Shown here one piece after another: positions 7,192 through 14,459 of a stretch of 14,507 nucleotides of DNA (within the stretch, counting starts at the first letter, position 1; the number at the start of each line of letters is the position of its first letter). The notes under the pieces were generated by a model. The model did no database searches, was not told the DNA's origin, and was given only the letters and a program-made list of their open reading frames with translations. The DNA lies in the NCBI GenBank assembly GCA_036308645.1, contig JAXJVH010000047.1, forward strand, positions 1 through 14,507. Reading direction: 5' to 3'. The position numbers and the translations under genes were made by a program. The DNA is from RUG11462 sp036308645 (GTDB lineage: Bacteria; Bacillota; Clostridia; Oscillospirales; Acutalibacteraceae).

Positions 7192-8367
7192 TTACTCATA
7201 TCTCAATGCGTCGGCAACTTTCATTTTTGCGGCTTTATAAGCAGGATAAACTCCGAACAAAACTCCGACTGCAACTGCGCTCAAAAAACTGAAAATAATT
7301 GTAGACGGTGAAACTGCTATAGCCATTCCCACAACATATCCGCCGATTTGCAAACACAAAAAACCGATTACTGTACCGATTATACTTCCGATAACGCAAA
7401 TAGTCAATGCCTCGGACAAAAACTCCGTCATAATACTCATAAAAGATGCGCCGATTGCTTTTTTAATGCCGATTTCACGAGTACGCTCGTTTACCGAAAC
7501 CAGCATAATCGTCATAATGCCGAGTCCCGCCACAAAAAGCGAAATTATTCCGACCACCGAAAACACGACCGTAATTGTTTTCAGCAGATTATCAAGCGTT
7601 GAGCGTCCTGCGGCGAGATTTCCCGTTTTAACGCTACCCGAAACACCTTTTTCATTATCAATCACATTCTTAATATTGCCCGAAACCGATTTTGCAAGGC
7701 TTTCGTCCTCTAATTTTACCGCAATCTGATAAAGTTCGTTCACTCCTGTAGCCTGCTGAAACGTTGTATAAGGAACATAGCAAAACGTCGGCACGATATT
7801 TCCCATAATGCTTTGCAAAATTCCGCTGTCGGATTCGGTTATACCGATAATTTCAAACTCCTCATAACTGTTTCCCAAAAACAAATCTATAGTTTTGCCG
7901 ACCGCATTTTGACGTTTAAAAATCTTCTCTGCGGCGGTTTCATCAAGCAGACAAACATTCTCTTTTGCCTCGATTTCATAATTTTCAAAAGACCTGCCGT
8001 ATAAAACGTTGATTGCTATTACCTGCCCTGCCCCCGAATCTACGCCCCAAACCATTACATCCTGCGACAAATCGTTTTTGGCGGCAACCGATTGCGATGT
8101 AAGTATCGGCATTGCGTTTTTTATGCCTTTTTGCTGTTTTATAAGTTTTAAATCATCATTTGTGACCGAGCATTTATCGCCGCTTACCGAAATGCCGTTT
8201 AACCCTAACGAATCAAGTTCCGAATTCACCGTTTTTATTCCTGCATCGCTAATTGTATTAATAAGCATTACCGACATTACCCCGACCGCAACCGCCAAAA
8301 CCGTAAGCGAAGTGCGAACGCCTTTTCTGAAAATATTTCTGAGTGATAAAATTATTGAATCAAGCAT
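7192..8367 (-). CDS. MacB/FtsX-type ABC transporter permease
   Basis: This 391-residue membrane protein has the MacB permease layout: one N-terminal span (about residues 18-38), a large extracytoplasmic domain (about 40-265), then three spans (about 266-292, 315-345 and 355-378). The conserved cytoplasmic motif NERTREIGIKKAIGAS lies between spans two and three, and the family ending VYPAYKAAKMKVADALRYE is intact. Such permeases act mechanically with a cytoplasmic ATPase and a membrane-fusion adaptor to export or extract substrates. The start overlaps the adaptor gene's stop by 8 bp, so the two are coupled. The B. subtilis YknX-YknZ pair is a close architectural parallel. There is no fused ATPase domain and no ATPase gene next to it, which is unusual. 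The substrate is unknown. Confidence 0.92.
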   Translation of the reverse strand: MLDSIILSLRNIFRKGVRTSLTVLAVAVGVMSVMLINTISDAGIKTVNSELDSLGLNGISVSGDKCSVTNDDLKLIKQQKGIKNAMPILTSQSVAAKNDLSQDVMVWGVDSGAGQVIAINVLYGRSFENYEIEAKENVCLLDETAAEKIFKRQNAVGKTIDLFLGNSYEEFEIIGITESDSGILQSIMGNIVPTFCYVPYTTFQQATGVNELYQIAVKLEDESLAKSVSGNIKNVIDNEKGVSGSVKTGNLAAGRSTLDNLLKTITVVFSVVGIISLFVAGLGIMTIMLVSVNERTREIGIKKAIGASFMSIMTEFLSEALTICVIGSIIGTVIGFLCLQIGGYVVGMAIAVSPSTIIFSFLSAVAVGVLFGVYPAYKAAKMKVADALRYE

Positions 8368-9265
8368 TTTTATCTTCCCTATTTCTCACATAAGAATCGT
8401 CTTTTTCAATGCTTTCGGGATTTGAGGCTATATACTCGCCCTCGTTAATACCGCTTAAAACAATCGTTCCGTCTTTTGTAATATCGTCTGTTTTAATATA
8501 AGCCTTTTCGGCTTTATTGCCTATAAGCCTGTAAACAAATTCGCCGTTATCATCCTGCGAAATACAGTTAGAAGGAACAATCAAAGCATTTTTAATTGTT
8601 TCGGTAATAATTTTTGCTTTTACATTAAATCCCGGCTTTAAATCAGAATCGGGATTTGTAATATCCGCTGTCGCGGAAATATAAGCGGCAGAAGAAGTGT
8701 TCTGCGTTGCAACCGCACCTATACCGGTAATCTTGCCTTTGTAACTTTTTTCAAAAGCGCTGCCTGTAATGCTCAACGTCTGCCCTATTTCAACCTTTGA
8801 AAAAACATCTTCGCCAACAAGCAGAGAAACGAACAAATTGTCAGTATCAATAATGCTTATCAGTTGGGCGTTTTCAGTGGTAACGCAGTCTTCGGTTACA
8901 AAAACATTATTTACCGTACCCTCAAATTCCGAAGTTATATAATAAGAGCCGTTATATGTTTCCCCGTTTTCGCTATAAATAAGCGACGTTTGTTCTGTAT
9001 CAATTTTTAATATCCTATCCCCTTTTTTTATTCTGTCGCCTGCCGATACCAAAACGTCTGATATAACGTAAACACAATCGGCAGTTTGCACCGTTTCTTC
9101 TTTTGACTGAATTTTGCCCGATACGGTAACGGTTTTCTGTGTGTCTTTTACTTCAACTTTTATATATTCTACTTTAGGCAGCGAAGCATACATAGCCTCG
9201 GGCGTATATACGCATATAACAAGAATTATCAACGCTGTAAAAAAGAAAATGGGATATTTTTTCAT
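8360..9265 (-). CDS. Membrane-fusion / HlyD-MacA-like adaptor subunit of an exporter
   Basis: This 301-residue protein has one N-terminal hydrophobic span (about residues 5-20) and an extracytoplasmic remainder. It shows the adaptor plan: a beta strand with VSGKIQSKEE, a biotinyl-lipoyl-like half (about 60-90, ISDVLVSAGDRIKKGDRIL), a second half (about 111-140, SEFEGTVNNVFV), then beta-barrel (LFVSLLVGEDVF) and membrane-proximal (ALIVPSNCIS) regions. The linker between the lipoyl halves is only about 20 residues, so the long coiled-coil hairpin of Gram-negative MacA is essentially missing. ATG 9265 is kept because it preserves the membrane anchor; AAAAGGA lies 12 nt upstream, rather far. It is the first gene of the operon. 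Only a poor promoter candidate (TTGTCA, then TAATTT after 16 bp) was seen. Confidence 0.88.
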   Translation of the reverse strand: MKKYPIFFFTALIILVICVYTPEAMYASLPKVEYIKVEVKDTQKTVTVSGKIQSKEETVQTADCVYVISDVLVSAGDRIKKGDRILKIDTEQTSLIYSENGETYNGSYYITSEFEGTVNNVFVTEDCVTTENAQLISIIDTDNLFVSLLVGEDVFSKVEIGQTLSITGSAFEKSYKGKITGIGAVATQNTSSAAYISATADITNPDSDLKPGFNVKAKIITETIKNALIVPSNCISQDDNGEFVYRLIGNKAEKAYIKTDDITKDGTIVLSGINEGEYIASNPESIEKDDSYVRNREDKNA

Positions 9266-9373
9266 TTAAATTACAAATCCTTTTAAAATTATTCACACAA
9301 AATATTTTGACAAGAATTTAAAGTTTAATTCATAAATACAAACAGATAAAAAAGGAAAATTTAATTGAACAGT

Positions 9374-9402
9374 TTGACAAAATTGCTTTATAGTGATATA
9401 TT
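9374..9402 (+). promoter_or_regulatory. Extended -10 sigma-A promoter of the radC-family gene
   Basis: A perfect TTGACA (9374-9379) is separated by 17 bp from TATATT (9397-9402), with TGA directly before the -10, forming an extended -10 element. Transcription should start near 9409. This excludes the GTG at 9393 as the translation start. Confidence 0.75.
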
Positions 9403-9437
9403 TTTTATATAGATTTATGAATTTGCAGGTAAAAAAA

Positions 9438-10148
9438 GTGGATAATAAAAAAGACGTTAAAAATATTCATTCAGGTCACAGACAAAGAATGAGAGAAAAA
9501 GCATATAAAAACGGTTTTGATTCTTTTGAGCAACACGAATTGCTCGAAATGCTTTTGTATGCAACCGTTCCGCAAAAGGATACTAACCCGATAGCGCATA
9601 ACCTTATAAATTCTTTCGGCTCTTTTCATGCGGTTTTTGAAGCGCCCGTTGAAGAACTTATGAAAGTAAGCGGTATGACCAAAACTTCTGCTTTCCTTCT
9701 AAAAATGATACCCGAAATATCCTCGGAATATTTGTACGATAAAGTATCGAGGGAAAATAACTATATTAAAACAAGCGAAGAGGCTTATAATTATATCGCT
9801 CCGAAATATATCGGCAAAACAAACGAGATAATTTATGTTTTATTTATGAATACCGCAGGAAAACTTATATCCTTTGAAATGCTTGACAAAGGCTCGCTTA
9901 ATTTTGCTAATATTGATTCGAGAAAACTCGTTTCGCTTTGCTTAAAGCATAATGCCGCAGGAATTATAATTTGTCATAATCATCCGAGCGGCAATGCTAC
10001 GCCGTCGTCAAACGATATGATAACCACAAAGAATATCAGAATTTGTGTAAACAGCATTTCCGTAAAACTGCTTGACCACCTTATAATTACCGATAAAGGC
10101 TATACATCAATGCGTGAAATGAAACAGTATGAAAATCTTTTTAATTAA
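9438..10148 (+). CDS. radC: RadC family JAMM-motif (UPF0758-like) protein
   Basis: This 236-residue cytoplasmic protein is numbered here from GTG 9438. The N-terminal part is the helical RadC region with GHRQRMREK, the DTNPIAHNLINSFGSF stretch and a helix-hairpin-helix-like VEELMKVSGMTK. The C-terminal JAB/MPN domain carries a complete metal-binding pattern, H180-N-H182-x7-S190-x2-D193 (ICHNHPSG...). The family was once linked to DNA repair, but its biochemical role is unsettled. The frame is open from GTG 9393, but that codon lies inside the promoter. ATG 9417 would leave almost no leader. GTG 9438 has AGG and a 7-8 nt A-rich spacer upstream, so I prefer it with modest certainty. The gene stands alone, between a promoter and a strong terminator. 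Confidence 0.9.
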   Translation: MDNKKDVKNIHSGHRQRMREKAYKNGFDSFEQHELLEMLLYATVPQKDTNPIAHNLINSFGSFHAVFEAPVEELMKVSGMTKTSAFLLKMIPEISSEYLYDKVSRENNYIKTSEEAYNYIAPKYIGKTNEIIYVLFMNTAGKLISFEMLDKGSLNFANIDSRKLVSLCLKHNAAGIIICHNHPSGNATPSSNDMITTKNIRICVNSISVKLLDHLIITDKGYTSMREMKQYENLFN

Positions 10149-10154
10149 AAACAC

Positions 10155-10189
10155 AAAGGACTTGATTTTTAAAAAAAATCAAGTCCTTT
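10155..10189. terminator. Perfect bidirectional terminator between radC and fba
   Basis: A 16-bp perfect inverted repeat (AAAGGACTTGATTTTT and its complement) encloses a 3-nt AAA loop. T-rich tracts follow on both strands, so it can end both the plus-strand radC-family transcript and the convergent minus-strand fba transcript, whose stop is 18 bp away. Confidence 0.9.
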
Positions 10190-10206
10190 AAACATATTTT
10201 TTGATT

Positions 10207-11070
10207 TTATGCTTTGCCGATTGAACCGAAGAGTTCCATTTTCTCTTTAACGGTAGCCTTAATTGCCTCAAATCCCGGAGCCAAAAGTTTTCTCGGGTCA
10301 AATCCCTTGCCCTGTAAATCCTTGCCTGCTTCAACATATTCACGAGTTGCGGCTGCAAATGCTAACTGACATTCTGTATTTACATTGATTTTTGAAACGC
10401 CGAGTGAAATAGCTTTCTTAATCATATCAGCCGGAATACCTGTACCGCCGTGAAGAACTAGAGGCATTGTGCCTGTAAGTTCCTGAATTTCAGCAAGAAC
10501 GTCAAAGTTAAGACCTGCCCAGTTTTCAGGATATTTACCGTGAATGTTACCGATACCTGCAGCAAGCATTGTAACGCCGAGGTCAGCAATCATTTTACAT
10601 TCTTTCGGGTCAGCAACCTCACCGCTGCCGATAACGCCGTCTTCTTCACCGCCGATAGCACCTACTTCAGCCTCAAGTGAAAGACCGAGTTTATCACAGG
10701 TTTCAACCAATTCTTTAGTTTTAGCAATGTTTTCTTCAATCGGATAATGTGAACCGTCGAACATTACTGATGAAAAGCCTGCTTCAATACATTTCTTTGC
10801 GCCTTCGTAAGAACCATGGTCAAGATGAAGTGCTACAGGAACAGTAATACCGAGTTCCTCAATCATACCTTTAACCATACCTACAACAGTTTTATAACCG
10901 CACATATATTTGCCTGCGCCCTCTGAAACACCGAGAATAACAGGTGAATTAAACTCCTGTGCGGTTAAAAGAATAGCTTTTGTCCATTCAAGGTTATTTA
11001 TGTTGAACTGACCAACAGCATATTTGCCTGCTTTTGCTTTGTTCAACATATCTTTTGCTGATACTAACAT
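10207..11070 (-). CDS. fba: Class II fructose-1,6-bisphosphate aldolase
   Basis: This 287-residue glycolytic enzyme cleaves fructose-1,6-bisphosphate to dihydroxyacetone phosphate and glyceraldehyde-3-phosphate. The zinc-dependent class II signatures are intact: ALHLDHGS with D84 and metal ligand H85, EAEVGAIGGEEDG around E135, GNIHGKY with H177, and VLHGGTGIP with H207, followed by the phosphate-binding region ISKINVNTECQ-like segment SLGVSKINVNTECQ. Length is typical of the shorter Gram-positive class. ATG 11070 is chosen because GGAGG lies 10 nt upstream. The frame stays open to ATG 11100, but that codon sits at about the predicted transcript start and has no usable ribosome binding site. 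Tagatose-bisphosphate aldolases are close relatives, but no tagatose or galactitol genes are nearby. Monocistronic. Confidence 0.94.
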   Translation of the reverse strand: MLVSAKDMLNKAKAGKYAVGQFNINNLEWTKAILLTAQEFNSPVILGVSEGAGKYMCGYKTVVGMVKGMIEELGITVPVALHLDHGSYEGAKKCIEAGFSSVMFDGSHYPIEENIAKTKELVETCDKLGLSLEAEVGAIGGEEDGVIGSGEVADPKECKMIADLGVTMLAAGIGNIHGKYPENWAGLNFDVLAEIQELTGTMPLVLHGGTGIPADMIKKAISLGVSKINVNTECQLAFAAATREYVEAGKDLQGKGFDPRKLLAPGFEAIKATVKEKMELFGSIGKA

Positions 11071-11080
11071 AGTTTTTAAA

Positions 11081-11085
11081 CCTCC
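11081..11085 (-). promoter_or_regulatory. Ribosome binding site that fixes the fba start
   Basis: GGAGG on the minus strand, 10 nt before ATG 11070. It lies inside the longer open frame that begins at 11100, so it supports the shorter product. Confidence 0.8.
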
Positions 11086-11104
11086 AAATATTTTTATCAT
11101 ACCT

Positions 11105-11133
11105 ATTATAGACTAAATTTTCTCAAAAATCAA
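11105..11133 (-). promoter_or_regulatory. Sigma-A promoter of fba
   Basis: On the minus strand, TTGATT (11133-11128, 4 of 6) is followed by a 17-bp spacer and a perfect TATAAT (11110-11105). The leader before the aldolase ATG would be about 28 nt. It diverges from the ligase promoter about 30 bp away. Confidence 0.65.
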
Positions 11134-11163
11134 TACTTTTTATGTCTTATTTTTATTGATTTA

Positions 11164-11192
11164 TTGACTAAAAAAATTAAATATGCTAAAAT
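11164..11192 (+). promoter_or_regulatory. Extended -10 sigma-A promoter of the DNA ligase gene
   Basis: TTGACT (11164-11169, 5 of 6), a 17-bp spacer and TAAAAT (11187-11192, 5 of 6) with TGC just before the -10, an extended element. The transcript would start near 11199 and carry a leader of about 25 nt with AGGAGC before ATG 11224. Confidence 0.65.
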
Positions 11193-11223
11193 TAAATAAC
11201 AAGAATGAATTATAGGAGCAATT

Positions 11224-13221
11224 ATGGAAAAAGAGAAAATCAAACGGCTTGAATATTTGGTAGAATACTTAAATAAATGCTGTGATGAATATTATAATAA
11301 AAACAATCCGAGTTTGTCTGACGCTGAATATGACGTACTTTTTGACGAACTTTCGGAACTCGAAGCACAAACAGGTATTGTAAAACCAAATTCGCCGACT
11401 CAGCGTGCAGGCTATGAGGTGATAAGCGAGCTTAAAAAAGTTCGTCATAACATTCCTTTGCTTTCACTTGCAAAAACAAAATCCGCCGCCGACATTTTCA
11501 GTTTTTCACAAAGAAACAACGGATATTTGGGACTTAAAATGGATGGACTTACCGTAAAATTAGTTTATCAAAACGGTGTTTTGACAGAGGCTTCAACCCG
11601 AGGCGACGGCGAAATCGGTGAGGATATTACTCATAATGCAAAAGTATTCAAAAGCGTTCCGCGTGTTTTGCCCCAAAAGATAAATATAACCGTTTCAGGC
11701 GAGGCTTTTCTTGATATTGCTGCTTTTGAGCGAATTAATGAGGATATTGAAAATGACGAGGATAAATACTCAACTCCGAGAAATTTAGCATCCGGTTCCG
11801 TTCGCCAGCTTGATTCGGAAATCTGCGCTAAACGAGGAGTAAGCTTCTTCCCGTTTAATGTACTTGAAGGCTTTGATGATATCGACTCAAAGTCCGAAAG
11901 ACTTGATAAATTGGCTTCATTCGGCTTTATGCGCCTGCCGACCGAAACCGTTACAAATAATACAACGGTAGAGAAAATTGAAGAAAAAATAAAAACTTTA
12001 AAGCAACTTGCAAATAAAAAGGGTTACCCTATCGACGGAATTGTTTTTACCTTTGACAGCGTATCGTTTTCTAAAGAACAGGGCCGTACTTCTCACCACT
12101 TTAAAGACGGTATCGCTTATAAATTCGGCGACCCGCATTTTAAAACAAAGCTTAAAAACATTGACTGGAATATATCAAGAACAGGTCAGTTAACTCCTAT
12201 TGCAGAATTTGAAGCCGTTGAAATTGATAATACAAACGTTGAAAAAGCATCACTTCATAATATGACTTTTATTGAAGATTTAAAACTGAAAAAAGGCGAT
12301 GAAATTTTAGTTTCAAAGCGCAATATGATTATTCCGCATGTTGAGAAAAATCTTTCGGTCGAAAACAGAGAAAACTATAAATTAGAATACCCGCTTGTTT
12401 GCCCGGTTTGCAACCAGCCTACTTTTGTTAATGAAACAAACGTTTCCGAGCGCAGTATCAAAGTGCTTTTCTGCAAAAATCCAAATTGCGCAGGCAGACA
12501 AATAAAAAAATTCACTCATTTTGTTTCAAAACAGGCAATGAATATCGACGGTCTTTCCGAAGCAACAATAAAAAAATTTATTTCGCTGAAGTTTATTTCG
12601 AGATTGATTGATATTTTTAACATTCCCGATTATAAAGAAGAAATAATAGGGCTTGAGGGTTTCGGCGAACGTTCATACGAAAACCTCGTAAACTCTTTGG
12701 AAAAAGCAAAAAACACAAAACTTTCAAACTTCTTGGTGGCTATGAATATTCCGCTTATCGGCAAAAATGCGGCAATTATTATTTCCGAAAAATTCGGCGG
12801 TTCTTTTGAAAAATTCTGTAAAGCCATAGATGAAAAATATGATTTTTCAAGCATTGAAGGTTTCGGCGAAATTATGAACGATGAAATCTATAAATGGTTC
12901 TCTAATGAAACAAATTACAACGAATTTAAAGAAATTGCTTCGATTTTGAATTTTCAGTTGCAAGAGCAAAAAGAAATTGATGAAAGCAATTTGTTTTTCG
13001 GTAAAACCGTTGTAATAACAGGCACTTTTGCGGATTACACAAGAGATGAACTCGGCGCAAAATTAAAAGATTTCGGAGCAAAAGTAACAGGCTCGGTTTC
13101 AAAAAAGACCGACTTTTTGCTCTGCGGCGAAAATGCGGGAAGTAAAAAAACAAAAGCCGAGAGTTTAAATGTGCGTATTATCGGCGAAGATGAATTAAAA
13201 TCCTTGATCCATAATTTTTAG
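11224..13221 (+). CDS. ligA: NAD+-dependent DNA ligase (divergent LigA)
   Basis: This 665-residue enzyme has the normal LigA length and domain order. An Ia domain (about 5-65, including PSLSDAEYDVLFDEL) precedes the adenylation domain with active-site Lys K105 in LGLKMDG, STRGDGEIGEDITHNA and PRNLASGSVRQLD. An OB fold follows with SRTGQLTPIAEFEAVE. A four-Cys zinc site uses C393, C396, C417 and C422, then a helix-hairpin-helix region with NIDGLSEATI and a BRCT domain (about 589-665, FFGKTVVITGTF). Several motifs differ from the canonical form: IPLLSLAKTKS in place of the usual PMLSLxNAF, PRNLASGS in place of PRNAAAGS, and an unusually wide spacing between the zinc cysteine pairs. I therefore think it belongs to a divergent LigA subgroup. 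AGGAGC lies 5-6 nt before ATG 11224. Monocistronic. Confidence 0.95.
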   Translation: MEKEKIKRLEYLVEYLNKCCDEYYNKNNPSLSDAEYDVLFDELSELEAQTGIVKPNSPTQRAGYEVISELKKVRHNIPLLSLAKTKSAADIFSFSQRNNGYLGLKMDGLTVKLVYQNGVLTEASTRGDGEIGEDITHNAKVFKSVPRVLPQKINITVSGEAFLDIAAFERINEDIENDEDKYSTPRNLASGSVRQLDSEICAKRGVSFFPFNVLEGFDDIDSKSERLDKLASFGFMRLPTETVTNNTTVEKIEEKIKTLKQLANKKGYPIDGIVFTFDSVSFSKEQGRTSHHFKDGIAYKFGDPHFKTKLKNIDWNISRTGQLTPIAEFEAVEIDNTNVEKASLHNMTFIEDLKLKKGDEILVSKRNMIIPHVEKNLSVENRENYKLEYPLVCPVCNQPTFVNETNVSERSIKVLFCKNPNCAGRQIKKFTHFVSKQAMNIDGLSEATIKKFISLKFISRLIDIFNIPDYKEEIIGLEGFGERSYENLVNSLEKAKNTKLSNFLVAMNIPLIGKNAAIIISEKFGGSFEKFCKAIDEKYDFSSIEGFGEIMNDEIYKWFSNETNYNEFKEIASILNFQLQEQKEIDESNLFFGKTVVITGTFADYTRDELGAKLKDFGAKVTGSVSKKTDFLLCGENAGSKKTKAESLNVRIIGEDELKSLIHNF

Positions 13222-13251
13222 TTATCTTGCACAATCAGGATAAATATTTTT
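13222..13251 (+). terminator. Probable terminator after the ligase gene
   Basis: TTATCTTG (13222-13229) pairs with CAGGATAA (13236-13243) over 8 bp including one G-T pair, with a 6-nt loop, starting right after the ligase stop codon. ATATTTTT follows. The stem is AT-rich and only moderately stable. Confidence 0.5.
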
Positions 13252-13281
13252 AAGTAATTATACAAAAATTCAAAAAGCAAA

Positions 13282-13310
13282 TTGACTTTTATTATGTTTT
13301 AAAATATAAT
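13282..13310 (+). promoter_or_regulatory. Strong sigma-A promoter of the cohesin-protein gene
   Basis: TTGACT (13282-13287, 5 of 6), a 17-bp spacer and a perfect TATAAT (13305-13310). GGAGG at 13327-13331 lies 6 nt before the ATG. The near-consensus promoter and RBS suggest high expression. Confidence 0.75.
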
Positions 13311-13337
13311 AAATCCACAATAGCATGGAGGTTTTTT

Positions 13338-14402
13338 ATGAATTTTTCAAAAAGATTTTTAATCGCAATTTTAACAATTATTATGGTATTTTCAGTCGTA
13401 ACGGTATCATCGGCGACAGTAAGCGCAGATACTTTTCCGGCTTATAATTCAAGCAAGCCTAATCTTGTAATCGGCACAGCCAACTACTATGGCAGCGGAG
13501 ATGTTAAAGTTCCTGTTTCAATTGGTAATAATCCGGGGATTTGGGGCGCTAATTTTCAGGTAAAATACGATACATCAAACTTAACATACAAAGGAATTGA
13601 GACAGTAGATGCTTCATTATGGAATAAATTTTCGGCTAATGAAACCAACGGCATAATCACAATATTCTTTGATTATTTAAATCTCGAAAAAGATTATGAG
13701 TCAGACGGCGTATTGTTCTATCTTGTATTTACTCCGAAGGCTTATACTGTAGGCTCTGATTATTCGGTAAGTTTTACTTATGTAGACAAATTAAGCATAG
13801 TCAATGCTGCAGTTCAATACGTTTATCTTACTTACAAAAACGGCGGTGTAAAATGCCTGCTCCCAAAACCCGTAATCTCTTCGGCAAAAGTTACAGCCGC
13901 TAAAAAAGTTACGGTTAAATGGAATAAGGTCGCAGGCGCTACATCTTATGCCGTTCAGAGAAAAATCGGTTCAGGCGCATGGAAAACCGTAAAAAGTTCA
14001 ACCACATCATCAATTTATGTTGATAAATCCGCGTCTTCAGGCGGCACATATTATTACAGAGTAGTTGCTAAAAAAGGCGCTTATACCGCTACATCGAGTT
14101 CAAAAACCGTTAAAGTTATGGCTTACACCAAAAAGCCTGTAGTAAAAACTTCAAAATCAAGCAGTAAAAAAACTCTTACCGTTGCACTAAAATCAAAAAT
14201 CACAAATGCTACGGGGTACGAGATTTTAATCGGAACAAACTCAAAATTCACTAAAAGCAAAATCACCGTCAAAACAAATAAAACAAGCGTCAAAATAAAG
14301 AATATTAAATCTAAAAAAACTTACTATGTGAAAATCAGGGCTTTCCAAAAAGTCGACAAAAAGACGTATTACGGCGCTTGGTCGAGCATTAAAAAAGCGT
14401 AA
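13338..14402 (+). CDS. Secreted cohesin domain protein with two fibronectin type III-like domains
   Basis: This 354-residue protein has a typical signal peptide: NFSKR, a hydrophobic core to about residue 22, and a likely cleavage after VSA at residue 30. Residues about 43-170 resemble a cohesin domain: VKVPVSIGNNPGIWGANFQVKYDTSNLTYKGI, a later GIITIFFDYLN strand and LFYLVFTPKA. Cohesins bind dockerin-tagged enzymes in cellulosomes, although cohesin-like domains also occur in other surface proteins. Residues about 177-262 form an FN3 domain (VTVKWNKVAGATSYAVQRK, TYYYRVVAKKG), and 265-354 a second, weaker FN3-like domain that is very basic (24 Lys, 2 acidic residues). No dockerin, LPxTG motif or C-terminal membrane anchor is present, so cell attachment, if any, may rely on the basic domain; that is inference. 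It is a single-gene unit with its own promoter and terminator. Confidence 0.85.
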   Translation: MNFSKRFLIAILTIIMVFSVVTVSSATVSADTFPAYNSSKPNLVIGTANYYGSGDVKVPVSIGNNPGIWGANFQVKYDTSNLTYKGIETVDASLWNKFSANETNGIITIFFDYLNLEKDYESDGVLFYLVFTPKAYTVGSDYSVSFTYVDKLSIVNAAVQYVYLTYKNGGVKCLLPKPVISSAKVTAAKKVTVKWNKVAGATSYAVQRKIGSGAWKTVKSSTTSSIYVDKSASSGGTYYYRVVAKKGAYTATSSSKTVKVMAYTKKPVVKTSKSSSKKTLTVALKSKITNATGYEILIGTNSKFTKSKITVKTNKTSVKIKNIKSKKTYYVKIRAFQKVDKKTYYGAWSSIKKA

Positions 14403-14425
14403 AATAAATTACACACATATAATTT

Positions 14426-14459
14426 AAAAGCGGATTGCATAAAAGCAGTCCGCTTTTTT
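14426..14459 (+). terminator. Strong Rho-independent terminator of the cohesin-protein gene
   Basis: AAAAGCGGATTGC (14426-14438) pairs with GCAGTCCGCTTTT (14445-14457) over 13 bp with one G-T pair and a 6-nt loop, followed by further Ts. It lies 23 bp after the stop codon. Confidence 0.9.

Noticed and set aside
7348..8425. Several plus-strand frames of 63 to 138 codons opposite the permease gene
   Set aside because: All are antisense to a clearly conserved permease and overlap one another in different frames, as expected from codon-bias shadows.
9266..9373. Possible minus-strand promoter for the adaptor operon (TTGTCA with TAATTT 16 bp downstream)
   Set aside because: The -10 match is poor and several equally weak alternatives exist in this AT-rich gap, so no promoter is listed.
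12630..13153. Minus-strand frames of about 75 codons opposite the ligase gene
   Set aside because: They are antisense to conserved HhH and BRCT regions, with no translation signals.
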